Shown here in pieces: positions 8,824 through 17,936 of a DNA stretch of 64,000 bases (its first letter is position 1; each line of letters opens with the position of its first letter). The DNA is from Selenomonas sp. F0473 (lineage in GTDB: Bacteria > Bacillota > Negativicutes > Selenomonadales > Selenomonadaceae): NCBI RefSeq assembly GCF_000315545.1, contig NZ_JH992902.1:97280-161279 (forward strand). Direction: 5' to 3'. The notes under the pieces are model-generated. The model had not been told where the DNA came from. It was given only the letters and a program-made list of their open reading frames with translations, and did not search any database. A program made the translations under genes and the position numbers.

Positions 8824-9308
8824 TAGTGTTCCGCGCGCTCACGGCGGCGGATGCGGCGGGCGTCGCCCATGTGGAGCGCGAGAGTTTCCCGACGCCGTGG
8901 TCGCGCGAGGACTTTTGGCGCGAGGCGAACAGCGAGTTTGCCTGCTATATTGTGGCGTGTGAGGATGACGCCGTCGTCGGTTTTGCAGGCTGTTGGATTT
9001 CCTTTGAGGAGGCGCAGGTGATGAATATCGCCCTCCTGCGGGCGCACCGCGGGCTCGGCCTCGGCCGCCGCCTGATGGAGGAGATGATGCGCGCGGCCGC
9101 GGCGCGCGGCGCCGAGCGCATGACTCTCGAGGTGCGCCCGTCGAATGCCGCCGCGCTGCATCTCTATGAGCGGCTGGGATTCTCCGCCGTCGGCGTGCGT
9201 AAAAAATACTATCAAGACAACGATGAGGACGCCATCCTCATGTGGCATACGAAACTTAGGGAAGCATATGCGGATGCCGCGCCCGATGCAGGGGAATGCG
9301 GCTCTTGA
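8820..9308 (+). CDS. rimI: Ribosomal protein N-acetyltransferase RimI
   Basis: This 162-residue GNAT acetyltransferase is in the usual place next to tsaB. RimI acetylates the N-terminus of ribosomal protein S18. Motifs include the acetyl-CoA loop HRGLGLGRRLMEEM, LEVRPSNAAALHLYERLGF and VRKKYY. The GTG start at 8820 overlaps the tsaB stop (GTGA). The C-terminal tail (about 12 residues, AYADAAPDAGECGS) is slightly longer than usual. Confidence 0.93.
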   Translation: MIVFRALTAADAAGVAHVERESFPTPWSREDFWREANSEFACYIVACEDDAVVGFAGCWISFEEAQVMNIALLRAHRGLGLGRRLMEEMMRAAAARGAERMTLEVRPSNAAALHLYERLGFSAVGVRKKYYQDNDEDAILMWHTKLREAYADAAPDAGECGS

Positions 9309-9323
9309 AAAGGAGAATATGTT

Positions 9324-10988
9324 ATGAAGAAGAAATGGGGAAAGCGACTTTTCGTCGGCGCGCTCTTGTCGACAATGTTCTTGCTGCCGGGAGGAAACGC
9401 CGAGGCGGGGATTCTGGGGAACATGATTCGCGCTTTGATGGTTGTCGACGAGGAGGACGAAAAGTCCGAAATCATCGAGCATCTGGTCATTGTCCATACG
9501 GGTAAGAAACGCGCTGTCCTCGATACGGCGGGGAACGTCGTTGTTCCGCCTATTTATGATAAAATCCGCTTTGACAGCGCGGGATTTATTCATGTCACGG
9601 ATAAAAAAATCTGCGGCGTTCTGCGTGCGGACGGAACGGTCTTGATTCCGGTTGCGTACGAGAGCGTCGGGGATGCCAAGGAAGGGCGCTTTATCGTATA
9701 CGACAAGAAGAGCGGCCGTTACGGCGCCTACGACGAGGAGGGGAGCGTCGTCGTTCCGATCGAGCAGCGCGAGATGTATTCTTATTGCGAAGGCCTTGCC
9801 AGTGTGTGCCGACCGGATAAAACGTGGACGTTTGTCGACCCGGAGGGGAATTTCCTGCCCCTGCATTATCGGGGAACAAACCATTTTTCGGAGGGACTGG
9901 CGGCGGTCAAGGACGATACGAACCGCTACGGCTATATCGATAAGACGGGGACGCCGGTCATTCCGTGCGTCTATGCGGAGGCGCGTCCGTTTTCGGACGG
10001 ATTGGCGATTGTAAGGGACGGTACGAGACGTTACGGCTATATCGATAAGACAGGCGCGCAGGTTGTTCCCTGCGCGTATACGGAAGCGCGGGAGTTTTCC
10101 AACGGCTACGCGGCCGTACAAAAGAATCACGGCGCGATTGCGCGCCCTGACTGGGGATTCGTTGACCGAACGGGAACGGAGGTAATCAAACCGCAGTTTT
10201 ACTATGTCGATCACGACTTTACGGAGGATGGGCGCGCGATTGTCAGCGACGATGAGTTTGCGCACTTTATCGACGCGACGGGGGCGGCGCTTTGGCCGTC
10301 GGCATACGATCGCATGGAGCCCTATAAGGACGGGCTTGCCGCGGTATATAACCGCGTCGGAACCTATAGCTTCAACGCGATTTCGACCATGTCGGTCGGC
10401 AGCAAGTGGGATAAGATCTACGACGATAAGATTTTCACAAGCATCGACCACGACGTCTTAAAGCGCGGATACGTCGATGCCGCGGGGAAAGAAGTCATTT
10501 CGACGAAGAACGACTATGTGAGCCCTTTTGACAAGAACGGTCTTTCCTATGTCATGACAAAGGGGAAGTGGGGCGTCATGGACAGAACGGGCGCTTATGT
10601 GATCGCACCGCAGTATGAAAGAATCTATCCGCTGAGCGAAGGCCTTTTCGCGGTGCGCCTCAACGATCAATGGGGCTTTATCGACGGCGCGGGCGGCGCT
10701 GTTATCCCGCCGACGTACGATCAAGTCGTGAGCTTCGGCGAAGGCGCGGCGAGCGTATGTAAGGATGGAACGTGGCATGTGATTGACAAAGAGGGCAAAG
10801 ATCTTTTGACGCTGCCCGACGGCGTGACGGATCTCGGCCCCTTTGCCGCGGGACTGATGCCGGTGCGGGTCGGTAAACTGTGGGGCTATATGAATCATGC
10901 AGGTGACTTTGTCGTTGCGCCCGCGTATGATGCCGTGGACATTTTCCGAACGAAAGAGAGAGCGTTGCTTCCGACGGATGATAAATAA
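9324..10988 (+). CDS. Exported WG-repeat protein
   Basis: This 554-residue protein starts with a signal peptide (KKKWGKRLFVGALLSTMFLLPGGNAEA) and then consists mostly of WG beta repeats, roughly one per 45-60 residues. Typical units are YGYIDKTGTPVIPCVYAEA, WGFVDRTGTEVIKPQF, WGVMDRTGAYVIAPQYERI and WGFIDGAGGAVIPPTYDQV. The fold is presumably a solenoid or propeller-like binding surface outside the cytoplasm; its ligand is unknown. The gene lies 15 bases after rimI and 35 bases before tsaD, so it interrupts an otherwise standard t6A cluster and is probably cotranscribed with it. Confidence 0.85.
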   Translation: MKKKWGKRLFVGALLSTMFLLPGGNAEAGILGNMIRALMVVDEEDEKSEIIEHLVIVHTGKKRAVLDTAGNVVVPPIYDKIRFDSAGFIHVTDKKICGVLRADGTVLIPVAYESVGDAKEGRFIVYDKKSGRYGAYDEEGSVVVPIEQREMYSYCEGLASVCRPDKTWTFVDPEGNFLPLHYRGTNHFSEGLAAVKDDTNRYGYIDKTGTPVIPCVYAEARPFSDGLAIVRDGTRRYGYIDKTGAQVVPCAYTEAREFSNGYAAVQKNHGAIARPDWGFVDRTGTEVIKPQFYYVDHDFTEDGRAIVSDDEFAHFIDATGAALWPSAYDRMEPYKDGLAAVYNRVGTYSFNAISTMSVGSKWDKIYDDKIFTSIDHDVLKRGYVDAAGKEVISTKNDYVSPFDKNGLSYVMTKGKWGVMDRTGAYVIAPQYERIYPLSEGLFAVRLNDQWGFIDGAGGAVIPPTYDQVVSFGEGAASVCKDGTWHVIDKEGKDLLTLPDGVTDLGPFAAGLMPVRVGKLWGYMNHAGDFVVAPAYDAVDIFRTKERALLPTDDK

Positions 10989-11023
10989 TAAGCGGTCTGC
11001 CGCGGAGGGAAGGGAGGTCGACG

Positions 11024-12043
11024 ATGCGCGAAAAAATAACGCTCGGCATTGAGACGAGCTGCGACGAGACGTCTGCAGCGGTGCTGCGCGGTGCGCGCGA
11101 ACTCCTGTCCTGTGTGATCGCGACGCAGATTCCCATTCATCGGAAATACGGCGGCGTTGTGCCCGAAATCGCCTCGCGCAACCATATCCTGAGCATCCTG
11201 CCCGTCGTTGACCAAGCGGTCAAAGAGGCGGGTATCAAACGCTCGGATATCGATCAAGTTGCCGTGACCTATGGCCCGGGGCTCGTCGGCGCCCTTCTCG
11301 TCGGCGTGTCGGCGGCAAAATCGCTCGCGTTTTCGCTTGGCGTTCCGCTCATCGGCGTGAACCATCTTGAGGGGCATATCTTTGCGAATTTCCTCGAGAC
11401 GAAAGAACTCGCGCCGCCCTTCATGGCCCTCGTCGTCTCGGGCGGACATACGGCGCTTGTCGACGTCGCGGATTACGAGACGTTTCGTCTGATGGGAAAG
11501 ACGCGCGACGACGCGGCGGGTGAGGCGTTCGACAAGGTTGCGCGCGTGATGGACCTGCCGTACCCCGGCGGCCCCGAGATCGATAAACTCGCGCGGGAGG
11601 GCAACCCGCATGCCGTAGATTTCCCGCGCGCACTCGCGCAGGAGGGGAACTACGAGTTCAGTTTCAGCGGCTTGAAATCTGCCGTGCTGAACCATATCAA
11701 CAGCGAGCGGATGAAAGGGCATGAGCCGAATAAGGCGGACATTGCAGCATCGTTCCAGGCTGCGGTTGTCGAGGTGCTCGCGCACAAGGCCTTCGAGGCC
11801 ATCCGAGAAGCGGGACGCGATACGCTCGTTCTTGCGGGCGGCGTCGCGGCGAATGCGGCGCTCGAAAAACGTCTGCGAGAGACTGCAGCGGAGCGCGGCA
11901 TCCGCTATCTCTATCCGTCGCCGCGCCTTTGCACGGACAACGCCGCGATGATCGCCTGCCGCGGCGCCTACCAAGCGGCGGCGGGGCGTTACAGCGACCT
12001 TTATTTGAATGCGGTGCCGGGGCTGGATTTTGTATCGGCATAA
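11024..12043 (+). CDS. tsaD: tRNA threonylcarbamoyltransferase TsaD
   Basis: This 339-residue ASKHA-fold enzyme transfers the threonylcarbamoyl group to A37 of tRNA. The start ITLGIETSCDETSAAVL is diagnostic. NHLEGHIFANF supplies the metal-binding HxxxH, and the conserved core includes ALVVSGGHTAL and YPGGPEID. VLAGGVAANAALEKRLRE and CTDNAAMIA lie near the end. Length is standard. Confidence 0.97.
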   Translation: MREKITLGIETSCDETSAAVLRGARELLSCVIATQIPIHRKYGGVVPEIASRNHILSILPVVDQAVKEAGIKRSDIDQVAVTYGPGLVGALLVGVSAAKSLAFSLGVPLIGVNHLEGHIFANFLETKELAPPFMALVVSGGHTALVDVADYETFRLMGKTRDDAAGEAFDKVARVMDLPYPGGPEIDKLAREGNPHAVDFPRALAQEGNYEFSFSGLKSAVLNHINSERMKGHEPNKADIAASFQAAVVEVLAHKAFEAIREAGRDTLVLAGGVAANAALEKRLRETAAERGIRYLYPSPRLCTDNAAMIACRGAYQAAAGRYSDLYLNAVPGLDFVSA

Positions 12044-12136
12044 ACGAGGTTGTAGTCGGTGTGTGAACGTGCGTCGCGCATCGACTTTTTTCGATTGGTT
12101 CATAGGATTATTTTATAGGAGCGTGTACGATATATG

Positions 12137-12184
12137 TTGTAAGAATGAGAGAGATTCGCTATAATGAAACTCATCGTATACGAT
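12137..12184 (+). promoter_or_regulatory. mtlA promoter with palindromic operator candidate
   Basis: TTGTAA (12137-12142) and TATAAT (12160-12165) are 17 bases apart. A perfect 12-base palindrome ATCGTATACGAT lies at 12173-12184, right at the expected transcription start, and could be an operator. About 110 bases of leader separate it from mtlA. Confidence 0.65.
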
Positions 12185-12294
12185 ACGCGGTGTGGGTATG
12201 GGGGCGTACGTATACCGGCCTATGTGTTCGAGGAGTTTTCCAAGAAATTTTTGGGACGGCTCTTATTTTATGTTATACACGAAGGGGGATTTTT

Positions 12295-14190
12295 ATGAGT
12301 CAACAGGGCGGAGGGGCACAGGAGGCCATGCAGAAATTCGGCCGGTTCCTGTCCGGAATGGTCATGCCGAATATCGGCGCATTTATCGCGTGGGGATTCC
12401 TCACGGCGCTATTCATCCCGACCGGATGGATGCCGAACGAGACGCTCGCGCAGGTCGGCGGTCCTATGAGCAAATGGCTGATTCCGCTGCTCATCGGATT
12501 TACCGGCGGCTTTGCCGTCAACGGACACCGCGGCGGCGTCATGGGTGCGATTGCGACCTCGGGCGTGATCGCGGGTTCCGATATCCCGATGTTCCTCGGG
12601 GCGATGATCATGGGGCCGTTGGGCGGCGTGATCATCAAGAAATTTGACAATGCCGTCCGCGACAGTATACCGGGCGGCTTTGAGATGCTCGTCAACAACT
12701 TCTCGCTCGGCATTCTCGGCGGCCTTCTAGCGATCCTCGCGTTCGAGGTCGTAGGACCGATCGTCAGCGCCGCGAACGACATCCTCCGCTCCGGCGTCGA
12801 GGGAATCGTCGCGGCGGGGCTTCTGCCGCTGGCATCCATCATCATCGAGCCGGCCAAGGTGCTTTTCCTCAACAACGCGCTCAACCACGGCGTGCTGAGT
12901 CCGCTCGGCATCCAGCAGGCACAGGAGTTCGGCAAATCCGCATTCTTCCTGCTCGAAGCGAACCCGGGCCCCGGCTTTGGGATACTGATCGCGTATTGGC
13001 TCTTCGGAAAGGGCATGGCGAAGTCGTCCTCGCCGGGCGCGATGATCATCCACTTCCTCGGGGGGATCCACGAAATCTATTTCCCGTATATTCTCATGAA
13101 GCCGATCCTCATCGTCGCGGCGATCGCAGGCGGCATGTCCGGCGTCTTTACGCTCGTTATGCTGAACGGCGGCCTGATCGCGCCGGCCTCTCCCGGCTCG
13201 ATCTTTGCGATTATCGCCATGACGCCGAGCGGCTCTGCGCTTTTTGCAAACCTCTCGGCCGTTGCCGTAGCGACGGCGGTGTCCTGTGCGGTCGCGTCCG
13301 TCTTTATCAAGATGTCCAAAGATGTCGACGACGAATCGCTTGAGACGGCGCGTGAAAACATGGCGGACATGAAGAATCGCGGCAGGGATCTCCCGATGGA
13401 GAAGAAGGTTTCGGGCAAGGATCTGAAGGTCATTGTCTACGCCTGCGACGCGGGGATGGGCTCGTCGGCGCTCGGCGCGGCGGCACTGCGCAAGAAGCTC
13501 AAGAAGGACGGATATACCGATATCTCGGTCACAAACTGTGCGATCGGGGCGATCCCGAGCGAGGCGCAGCTCGTTATCTCGCATGAAAAACTTGCGGAGC
13601 GTGCGCTTGCGGATTCACCGCAGGCAGAGCACATTTGGGTGCGCGACTTCACGCAGAACAACGTGTACGAAATCGTCACCGAGCGGTTGAAGGCTGCCGC
13701 CGTCGGCACATCGGCACCGGCAGAAGAGGAAGCCTCTGCGGAGCCAAGGATCGGCGCGGGCGTTCTCCTCAAAGAGAACATCAAGGTCGGACTTCCGAGC
13801 GTCAGCCGTGAAAACGCCGTTGCGGAGGCGGGAAAACTGCTCGTCGCGGGCGGCTATGTCGGCGAAGCCTATGTGCAGGGGATGCTCAACCGCGAGAAGG
13901 ACATTTCGACCTATATCGGCAAGGGCATTGCGATACCGCACGGCGAGAATGCCGTCAAGAGTGCGATCAAAAAGACAGGCATCGTCATCCTCCAATATCC
14001 CGAAGGGGTAAAGTTCGGCGACGAGACCGCGCACCTCGTGATCGGCATCGCCGGCATGGGCAACGACCATCTCGCCATCCTCGCGAATATCGCCACAATG
14101 ATCGGTGATTACAGCGACGAGCAGCTCGAGGCGCTCTTTACGACGAAAAATGCGGACGATCTCTATGCCGCGTTCATGCGGGAGGACTGA
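12295..14190 (+). CDS. mtlA: Mannitol-specific PTS enzyme IICBA
   Basis: This 631-residue protein imports and phosphorylates mannitol to mannitol-1-phosphate. All three PTS domains are present. The membrane IIC domain (about residues 1-345) has the conserved GGIHEIYFPY. The IIB domain has the phosphorylated Cys384 in VYACDAGMGSSALG. The IIA domain (about 490-631) has the active His549 in IAIPHGENAV. This is the full CBA fusion, as in E. coli (637 residues). The ATG at 12295 follows GAAGGGGG; a longer reading frame to 12145 would start inside the promoter region. mtlD follows 12 bases downstream. Confidence 0.97.
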   Translation: MSQQGGGAQEAMQKFGRFLSGMVMPNIGAFIAWGFLTALFIPTGWMPNETLAQVGGPMSKWLIPLLIGFTGGFAVNGHRGGVMGAIATSGVIAGSDIPMFLGAMIMGPLGGVIIKKFDNAVRDSIPGGFEMLVNNFSLGILGGLLAILAFEVVGPIVSAANDILRSGVEGIVAAGLLPLASIIIEPAKVLFLNNALNHGVLSPLGIQQAQEFGKSAFFLLEANPGPGFGILIAYWLFGKGMAKSSSPGAMIIHFLGGIHEIYFPYILMKPILIVAAIAGGMSGVFTLVMLNGGLIAPASPGSIFAIIAMTPSGSALFANLSAVAVATAVSCAVASVFIKMSKDVDDESLETARENMADMKNRGRDLPMEKKVSGKDLKVIVYACDAGMGSSALGAAALRKKLKKDGYTDISVTNCAIGAIPSEAQLVISHEKLAERALADSPQAEHIWVRDFTQNNVYEIVTERLKAAAVGTSAPAEEEASAEPRIGAGVLLKENIKVGLPSVSRENAVAEAGKLLVAGGYVGEAYVQGMLNREKDISTYIGKGIAIPHGENAVKSAIKKTGIVILQYPEGVKFGDETAHLVIGIAGMGNDHLAILANIATMIGDYSDEQLEALFTTKNADDLYAAFMRED

Positions 14191-14202
14191 GAGGAGTTTC
14201 CT

Positions 14203-15354
14203 ATGAAACAGGCACTTCATTTCGGCGGCGGCAATATCGGCCGCGGCTTTATCGGCGAGCTGCTTGTCCGTTCGGGCTATGAAGTCACGTTTGTCGATGT
14301 GGCGGAGGCGCTCGTCGACGAGATCAACGCGCGCCGCGCCTATGATATCGAGATCGTCGGAGACGCGCCGCAGCGCATTCATGTGGAGCATGTCAAGGCG
14401 ATCAACAGCAATACGAGTCTTGCGCCTCTGCTGGATGCCTTTGTGACGGCCGATATCGTGACGACCGCCATCGGTCCGAATATCCTCAAATTTATCGCGC
14501 CGAACATCGCGAAGGGGCTCGCGCACCGTCTTGAAAAGAACGAGGCGCCGCTCAACATCATCGCGTGCGAAAACATGGTCGGCGGTTCGACCGTACTCAA
14601 AAATTTCGTTTACGAGCATCTCTCGGACGAGGTGAAGGCAAAAGCGGACCGCTGTATCGGCTTCCCGGATGCGGCTGTCGACCGTATTGTGCCGATCCAG
14701 CACAACGAGGATCCGCTGCTTGTCAAGGTCGAGCCCTTTGCAGAGTGGGACGTCGATCGGAAGGGGGCGGCCGGAGAACCGCCCGCCATCGAGGGGCTGA
14801 CGTGGGTGGACAACCTCGCGGCATATATCGAGCGTAAACTCTTCTCCGTCAATACGGGGCACGCCTCTATCGCCTACATGGCCTATCTGAAGGGCATCGA
14901 GGATATTGCCGCCGCCATGCGCGACGAGGAGATCGTCTCCTTCGTCCGGCGTGTCTGGGCGGAGACGAGCGAGCTCCTCATCGAGAAATATGGATTTGAC
15001 CGCGAAAAACATGCGGCATATATCAGAACGGCGGAAGAGCGGTTCAAGAATCCACATCTTTCCGACGCTGTGACGCGCGTTGCCCGCGGACCGAAACGTA
15101 AACTTGGCGCACAGGACCGCCTCGTATCTCCCGCCGTCCAACTGGTGCGGATGGGGAAACGGCCGGACGCCCTTGCGACCGTGATTGCCGCCGCTCTCCG
15201 GTTCGACTACGCGGACGATCCCGAAGCGGTCGAGGTACAGGATTATGTGAAAGCGCACGGCTTCGATGCGGCGCTCACACACTTCACCGAGATCCCCGCA
15301 GGCTCAGAGCTGTTCGGCCTCATCGTGGAGAAGAACGCGGCGCTGAACGCATAA
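14203..15354 (+). CDS. mtlD: Mannitol-1-phosphate 5-dehydrogenase
   Basis: This 383-residue NAD-dependent enzyme oxidises mannitol-1-phosphate to fructose-6-phosphate. The N-terminal NAD site is HFGGGNIGRGFIGELL. Later conserved elements include ACENMVGGS, FPDAAVDRIVP and NTGHASIAYM. The ribosome-binding site GAGAGGAG ends just before 14203. A strong terminator follows, so mtlA-mtlD is a two-gene operon; no mtlF or mtlR is nearby because IIA is fused to MtlA. Confidence 0.96.
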   Translation: MKQALHFGGGNIGRGFIGELLVRSGYEVTFVDVAEALVDEINARRAYDIEIVGDAPQRIHVEHVKAINSNTSLAPLLDAFVTADIVTTAIGPNILKFIAPNIAKGLAHRLEKNEAPLNIIACENMVGGSTVLKNFVYEHLSDEVKAKADRCIGFPDAAVDRIVPIQHNEDPLLVKVEPFAEWDVDRKGAAGEPPAIEGLTWVDNLAAYIERKLFSVNTGHASIAYMAYLKGIEDIAAAMRDEEIVSFVRRVWAETSELLIEKYGFDREKHAAYIRTAEERFKNPHLSDAVTRVARGPKRKLGAQDRLVSPAVQLVRMGKRPDALATVIAAALRFDYADDPEAVEVQDYVKAHGFDAALTHFTEIPAGSELFGLIVEKNAALNA

Positions 15355-15373
15355 CGCCGGTACAAAATTACAT

Positions 15374-15410
15374 AAAGGCCTCTGCATCAGCGCGGTGCAG
15401 AGGCCTTTTT
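15374..15410 (+). terminator. Terminator of mtlAD
   Basis: AAAGGCCTCTGCA (15374-15386) pairs perfectly with TGCAGAGGCCTTT (15396-15408) and is followed by further Ts. Confidence 0.93.
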
Positions 15411-15415
15411 ATGTG

Positions 15416-15444
15416 TTGTCGGTTTTCATTCTTTGGCATATAAT
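15416..15444 (+). promoter_or_regulatory. Promoter of the aldo/keto reductase gene
   Basis: TTGTCG (15416-15421) and TATAAT (15439-15444) are 17 bases apart, starting 6 bases after the mtl terminator. It places the transcript start near 15451 and excludes a coding start at 15433. Confidence 0.7.
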
Positions 15445-15474
15445 GGAGAAAACATGAATGAGGAGCGAATGCAG

Positions 15475-16467
15475 ATGAACTATCGTAAACTAGGCAATCT
15501 CACCGTCTCGTCCGTGGGGCTTGGCTGTATGGGCATGAGCCATGCCTATGGCGCGCCGGCGGATAAAAAGGAGATGCGCGAGCTGATTGCGGCGGCAGTC
15601 GATATGGGGGTTACGCATTTCGACACGGCGGAGGTCTACGGTTCGTCCGACGATCCGCATGACAACGAGCGGCTCCTCGGTGCGGCGCTCGCTCCATATC
15701 GGGAGAAGGTCGTCATCGCGTCGAAGTTCGGCGTCTCGTTCGATATGTCGCTCCTCAAGGAGGGGCGCAGCCCGATCGTGACGGACGCGCGGCCGGAAGT
15801 GATTCGTTCCTCTGTCGAAGGTTCGCTGCGGCGCCTCGGGACGGATCATATTGATCTCTACTATCAGCACCGCGTCGATCCGAAGGTGCCCGTCGAAGAG
15901 GTTGCCGGCGTCATGGGAGAGCTCATACGGGAGGGGAAGATTCTCTACTGGGGCATCTCCGAGGCAACGGAGAACGATATTCGCCGCGCACATGCGGTCT
16001 GCCCGCTGACGGCAGTACAGAACCGCTACTCTATGATGGCGCGCGGTTATGAACGTCTCTTCCCGGTGCTCGAGGAGCTCGGCATCGGCTTCGTCGCCTT
16101 CTCTCCGCTGGCAAACGGCGTTTTAACGGGGGCGTACGGTAAGGGCGACATATTCGATGCGAAGCTCGATATGCGCGCGCGGATGCCGCAGTTCACACCC
16201 GAGGCGATGGAGCGGAATGCGGAGCTGCTCGCGCTCCTGCGGAACCTCGCGGAGGGAAGGAGCGCGACGAGTGGGCAGATCGCGCTCGCGTGGATGCTCT
16301 GCAAGAAACCGTACGTCGCGCCTATCCCGGGCACGCGGAAAATCTCGCGGCTTAAAGAGAATGCAGGAGCCGCAGAGATCGTCCTCTCCGCCGCAGAGGT
16401 CGCCGCCATCGACGAGCAACTGTCGCGTGTGCCGATGTCCGCCGTATTCGGCGGGTCGGGATCCTAA
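15475..16467 (+). CDS. Aldo/keto reductase
   Basis: This 330-residue protein is a TIM-barrel NADPH-dependent aldo/keto reductase of the YajO/AKR13 type. The catalytic tetrad can be read: Asp and Tyr in HFDTAEVYG, Lys in VIASKFGV, and His in YYQHRVDP. The substrate is not predictable. The ATG at 15475 is chosen because AGGAG at 15461-15465 lies 9 bases upstream; an ATG at 15454 lies almost on the transcript start. The gene is monocistronic, bounded by a promoter and a terminator. Confidence 0.9.
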   Translation: MNYRKLGNLTVSSVGLGCMGMSHAYGAPADKKEMRELIAAAVDMGVTHFDTAEVYGSSDDPHDNERLLGAALAPYREKVVIASKFGVSFDMSLLKEGRSPIVTDARPEVIRSSVEGSLRRLGTDHIDLYYQHRVDPKVPVEEVAGVMGELIREGKILYWGISEATENDIRRAHAVCPLTAVQNRYSMMARGYERLFPVLEELGIGFVAFSPLANGVLTGAYGKGDIFDAKLDMRARMPQFTPEAMERNAELLALLRNLAEGRSATSGQIALAWMLCKKPYVAPIPGTRKISRLKENAGAAEIVLSAAEVAAIDEQLSRVPMSAVFGGSGS

Positions 16468-16494
16468 TATCAAGAAGAAAAATATTGATAAATC

Positions 16495-16540
16495 GGGGCT
16501 GCCGCACTTGCACATGTGTGCAAGCGTAACGGCCCTTTTT
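16495..16540 (+). terminator. Terminator after the aldo/keto reductase
   Basis: A nested hairpin has an outer GGGGC/GGCCC pair and an inner perfect stem CTTGCACA/TGTGCAAG, followed by TTTTT. Confidence 0.85.
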
Positions 16541-16664
16541 AATTTATGAATACCCTTCAATATTGATATAGAATACAACTATAAAATAGACCTATATAAA
16601 ATATGTATTCCTTTTTTCTTGAAGAACATGGTAAAATAAATTAAAGTTATGGAAGGGATAATCT

Positions 16665-17282
16665 ATGGTTGAAATCCGATTTAACGGCGTCGGGCAGTCA
16701 TTTGAAGGGCGAGAAGTGCTGCGGGACGTCACCCGTAACTTTGTCGGCGGACGGATAACGGCGGTTGCGGGCCCGAACGGCAGCGGGAAGTCGACGCTGC
16801 TCCGCCTTGCGGCGCGGCTGATGATACCGACGTCGGGACGGGTCGAGACATTTCTTGACGGGGCGGAGGTCACCGGTGCGGCGTACCGTGTGCTGATTGG
16901 GATGGCAACGCCGGAGATGGAACTCTATACGCGTCTGACGGTGCGCGAAAATCTCGCTTTTCTGCTTGGGGCGCGCGGCGTTTCTGTGGAGGAATCGGCT
17001 CTGCAAGATCTGCTCGCGCGTATCGGGCTTTCGACGGAAGTCTTGTCTCGTCCGGCAGGACAGCTCTCCACGGGGATGCGTCAGCGCGTGCGGCTCGCGG
17101 TGCTCTTCGGCACCGATACGGATGTATGGCTGCTCGATGAGCCGGGGCTGGCGCTTGACAAGGCGGGATGCGCTCTTCTCAGAGAGGAAGTCCGCCATGC
17201 CGCCGCGCGCGGCCGGCTCATCCTGTGGGCGACAAACGACCGTGCGGAGAAGGAGGCGGCGGATGCGTGCATCGATCTTTGA
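16665..17282 (+). CDS. ccmA: Haem exporter ATP-binding protein CcmA
   Basis: This 205-residue ABC ATPase powers the CcmABC complex that releases haem-loaded CcmE. Walker A is VAGPNGSGKSTLLRL, the signature is LSTGMRQRVRLAV, and Walker B is VWLLDEPGLALD. The ATG at 16665 follows GGAAGGGA. It is the first gene of the ccmABCEF-nrfHA operon. A weak promoter (TTGAAG 16619-16624, TAAAGT 16642-16647) is possible upstream. It overlaps ccmB by 20 bases. Confidence 0.9.
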   Translation: MVEIRFNGVGQSFEGREVLRDVTRNFVGGRITAVAGPNGSGKSTLLRLAARLMIPTSGRVETFLDGAEVTGAAYRVLIGMATPEMELYTRLTVRENLAFLLGARGVSVEESALQDLLARIGLSTEVLSRPAGQLSTGMRQRVRLAVLFGTDTDVWLLDEPGLALDKAGCALLREEVRHAAARGRLILWATNDRAEKEAADACIDL

Positions 17283-17919
17283 GGCAACACGCCGTGTCGC
17301 CTACAAGGAACTCCTCGACGGTGTGCGTCACCGCGCAGGCTATGTGACGATGGGCATGTTCGCCCTCACTGTCATCGCCTTTATGAGTATGTCGCTTGCA
17401 GGCGATATGCCGGATGCGCGGCAGTCGGCGACGCTCTACTGGATCGTACTCTTCTTCGCGGCAACACTCCAAGGGGAACGCCTCTTTGCAGAGGAGGCTG
17501 CGGCAGGAACGCTTCTCTTCCTGCGGATCTATGTTCCGGCACAGGCGGTGCTCTTTGGCAAGATGGCGGCACACCTTGTCACACTGTTGATTCTTTCCGT
17601 TATCATTATGCCGTTCGTCATCGTCTTAATGGATGCGATGTTTATGCTCGATACGGCATTTCTCGCTGTCCTCCTGCTCGCGCTTTGGGGGATGGCGGCG
17701 GCAGATACCCTCCTCGCGGCGGTTGCCGCGTCTGCAAGCGTGCGCGGAGGTCTCGTGCCGGTGCTGCTACTGCCGTCGATGCTCCCCATTCTCCTGACTG
17801 CGATTGCCATTACAGCGGGAGAGGACGAGGGAGTACTGCTCGGCGGTATCCTCATCTACGATATGGCGCTTACGGTTGGGGCGTCGCTCCTGTTCGACTA
17901 TCTATGGATTGAAAGCTAG
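17263..17919 (+). CDS. ccmB: Haem exporter membrane protein CcmB
   Basis: This 218-residue integral membrane protein fits CcmB: six hydrophobic segments and the family start (FEATRRVAYKELLDGVRHR, then a first membrane span). The segment RGGLVPVLLLPSMLPILL is typical of the family. The ATG at 17263 is preceded by AAGGAGG inside ccmA. It works with CcmA and CcmC in haem delivery to the outer face of the inner membrane. Confidence 0.9.
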   Translation: MRASIFEATRRVAYKELLDGVRHRAGYVTMGMFALTVIAFMSMSLAGDMPDARQSATLYWIVLFFAATLQGERLFAEEAAAGTLLFLRIYVPAQAVLFGKMAAHLVTLLILSVIIMPFVIVLMDAMFMLDTAFLAVLLLALWGMAAADTLLAAVAASASVRGGLVPVLLLPSMLPILLTAIAITAGEDEGVLLGGILIYDMALTVGASLLFDYLWIES

Positions 17920-17936
17920 GGGGAAGGGGGATATCG

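Noticed and set aside
9900-10120. DNA tandem repeat or CRISPR-like pattern in the WG-repeat gene
   Set aside because: The similarity is at protein level with variable spacing, so it reflects the repeat fold and not an array.
8757-10451. 564-codon minus-strand open frame
   Set aside because: It lies opposite rimI and the WG-repeat gene; its repetitive text mirrors the WG repeats on the other strand.
13615-15282. 555-codon minus-strand open frame
   Set aside because: It is antisense to mtlA and mtlD, which are both certain.
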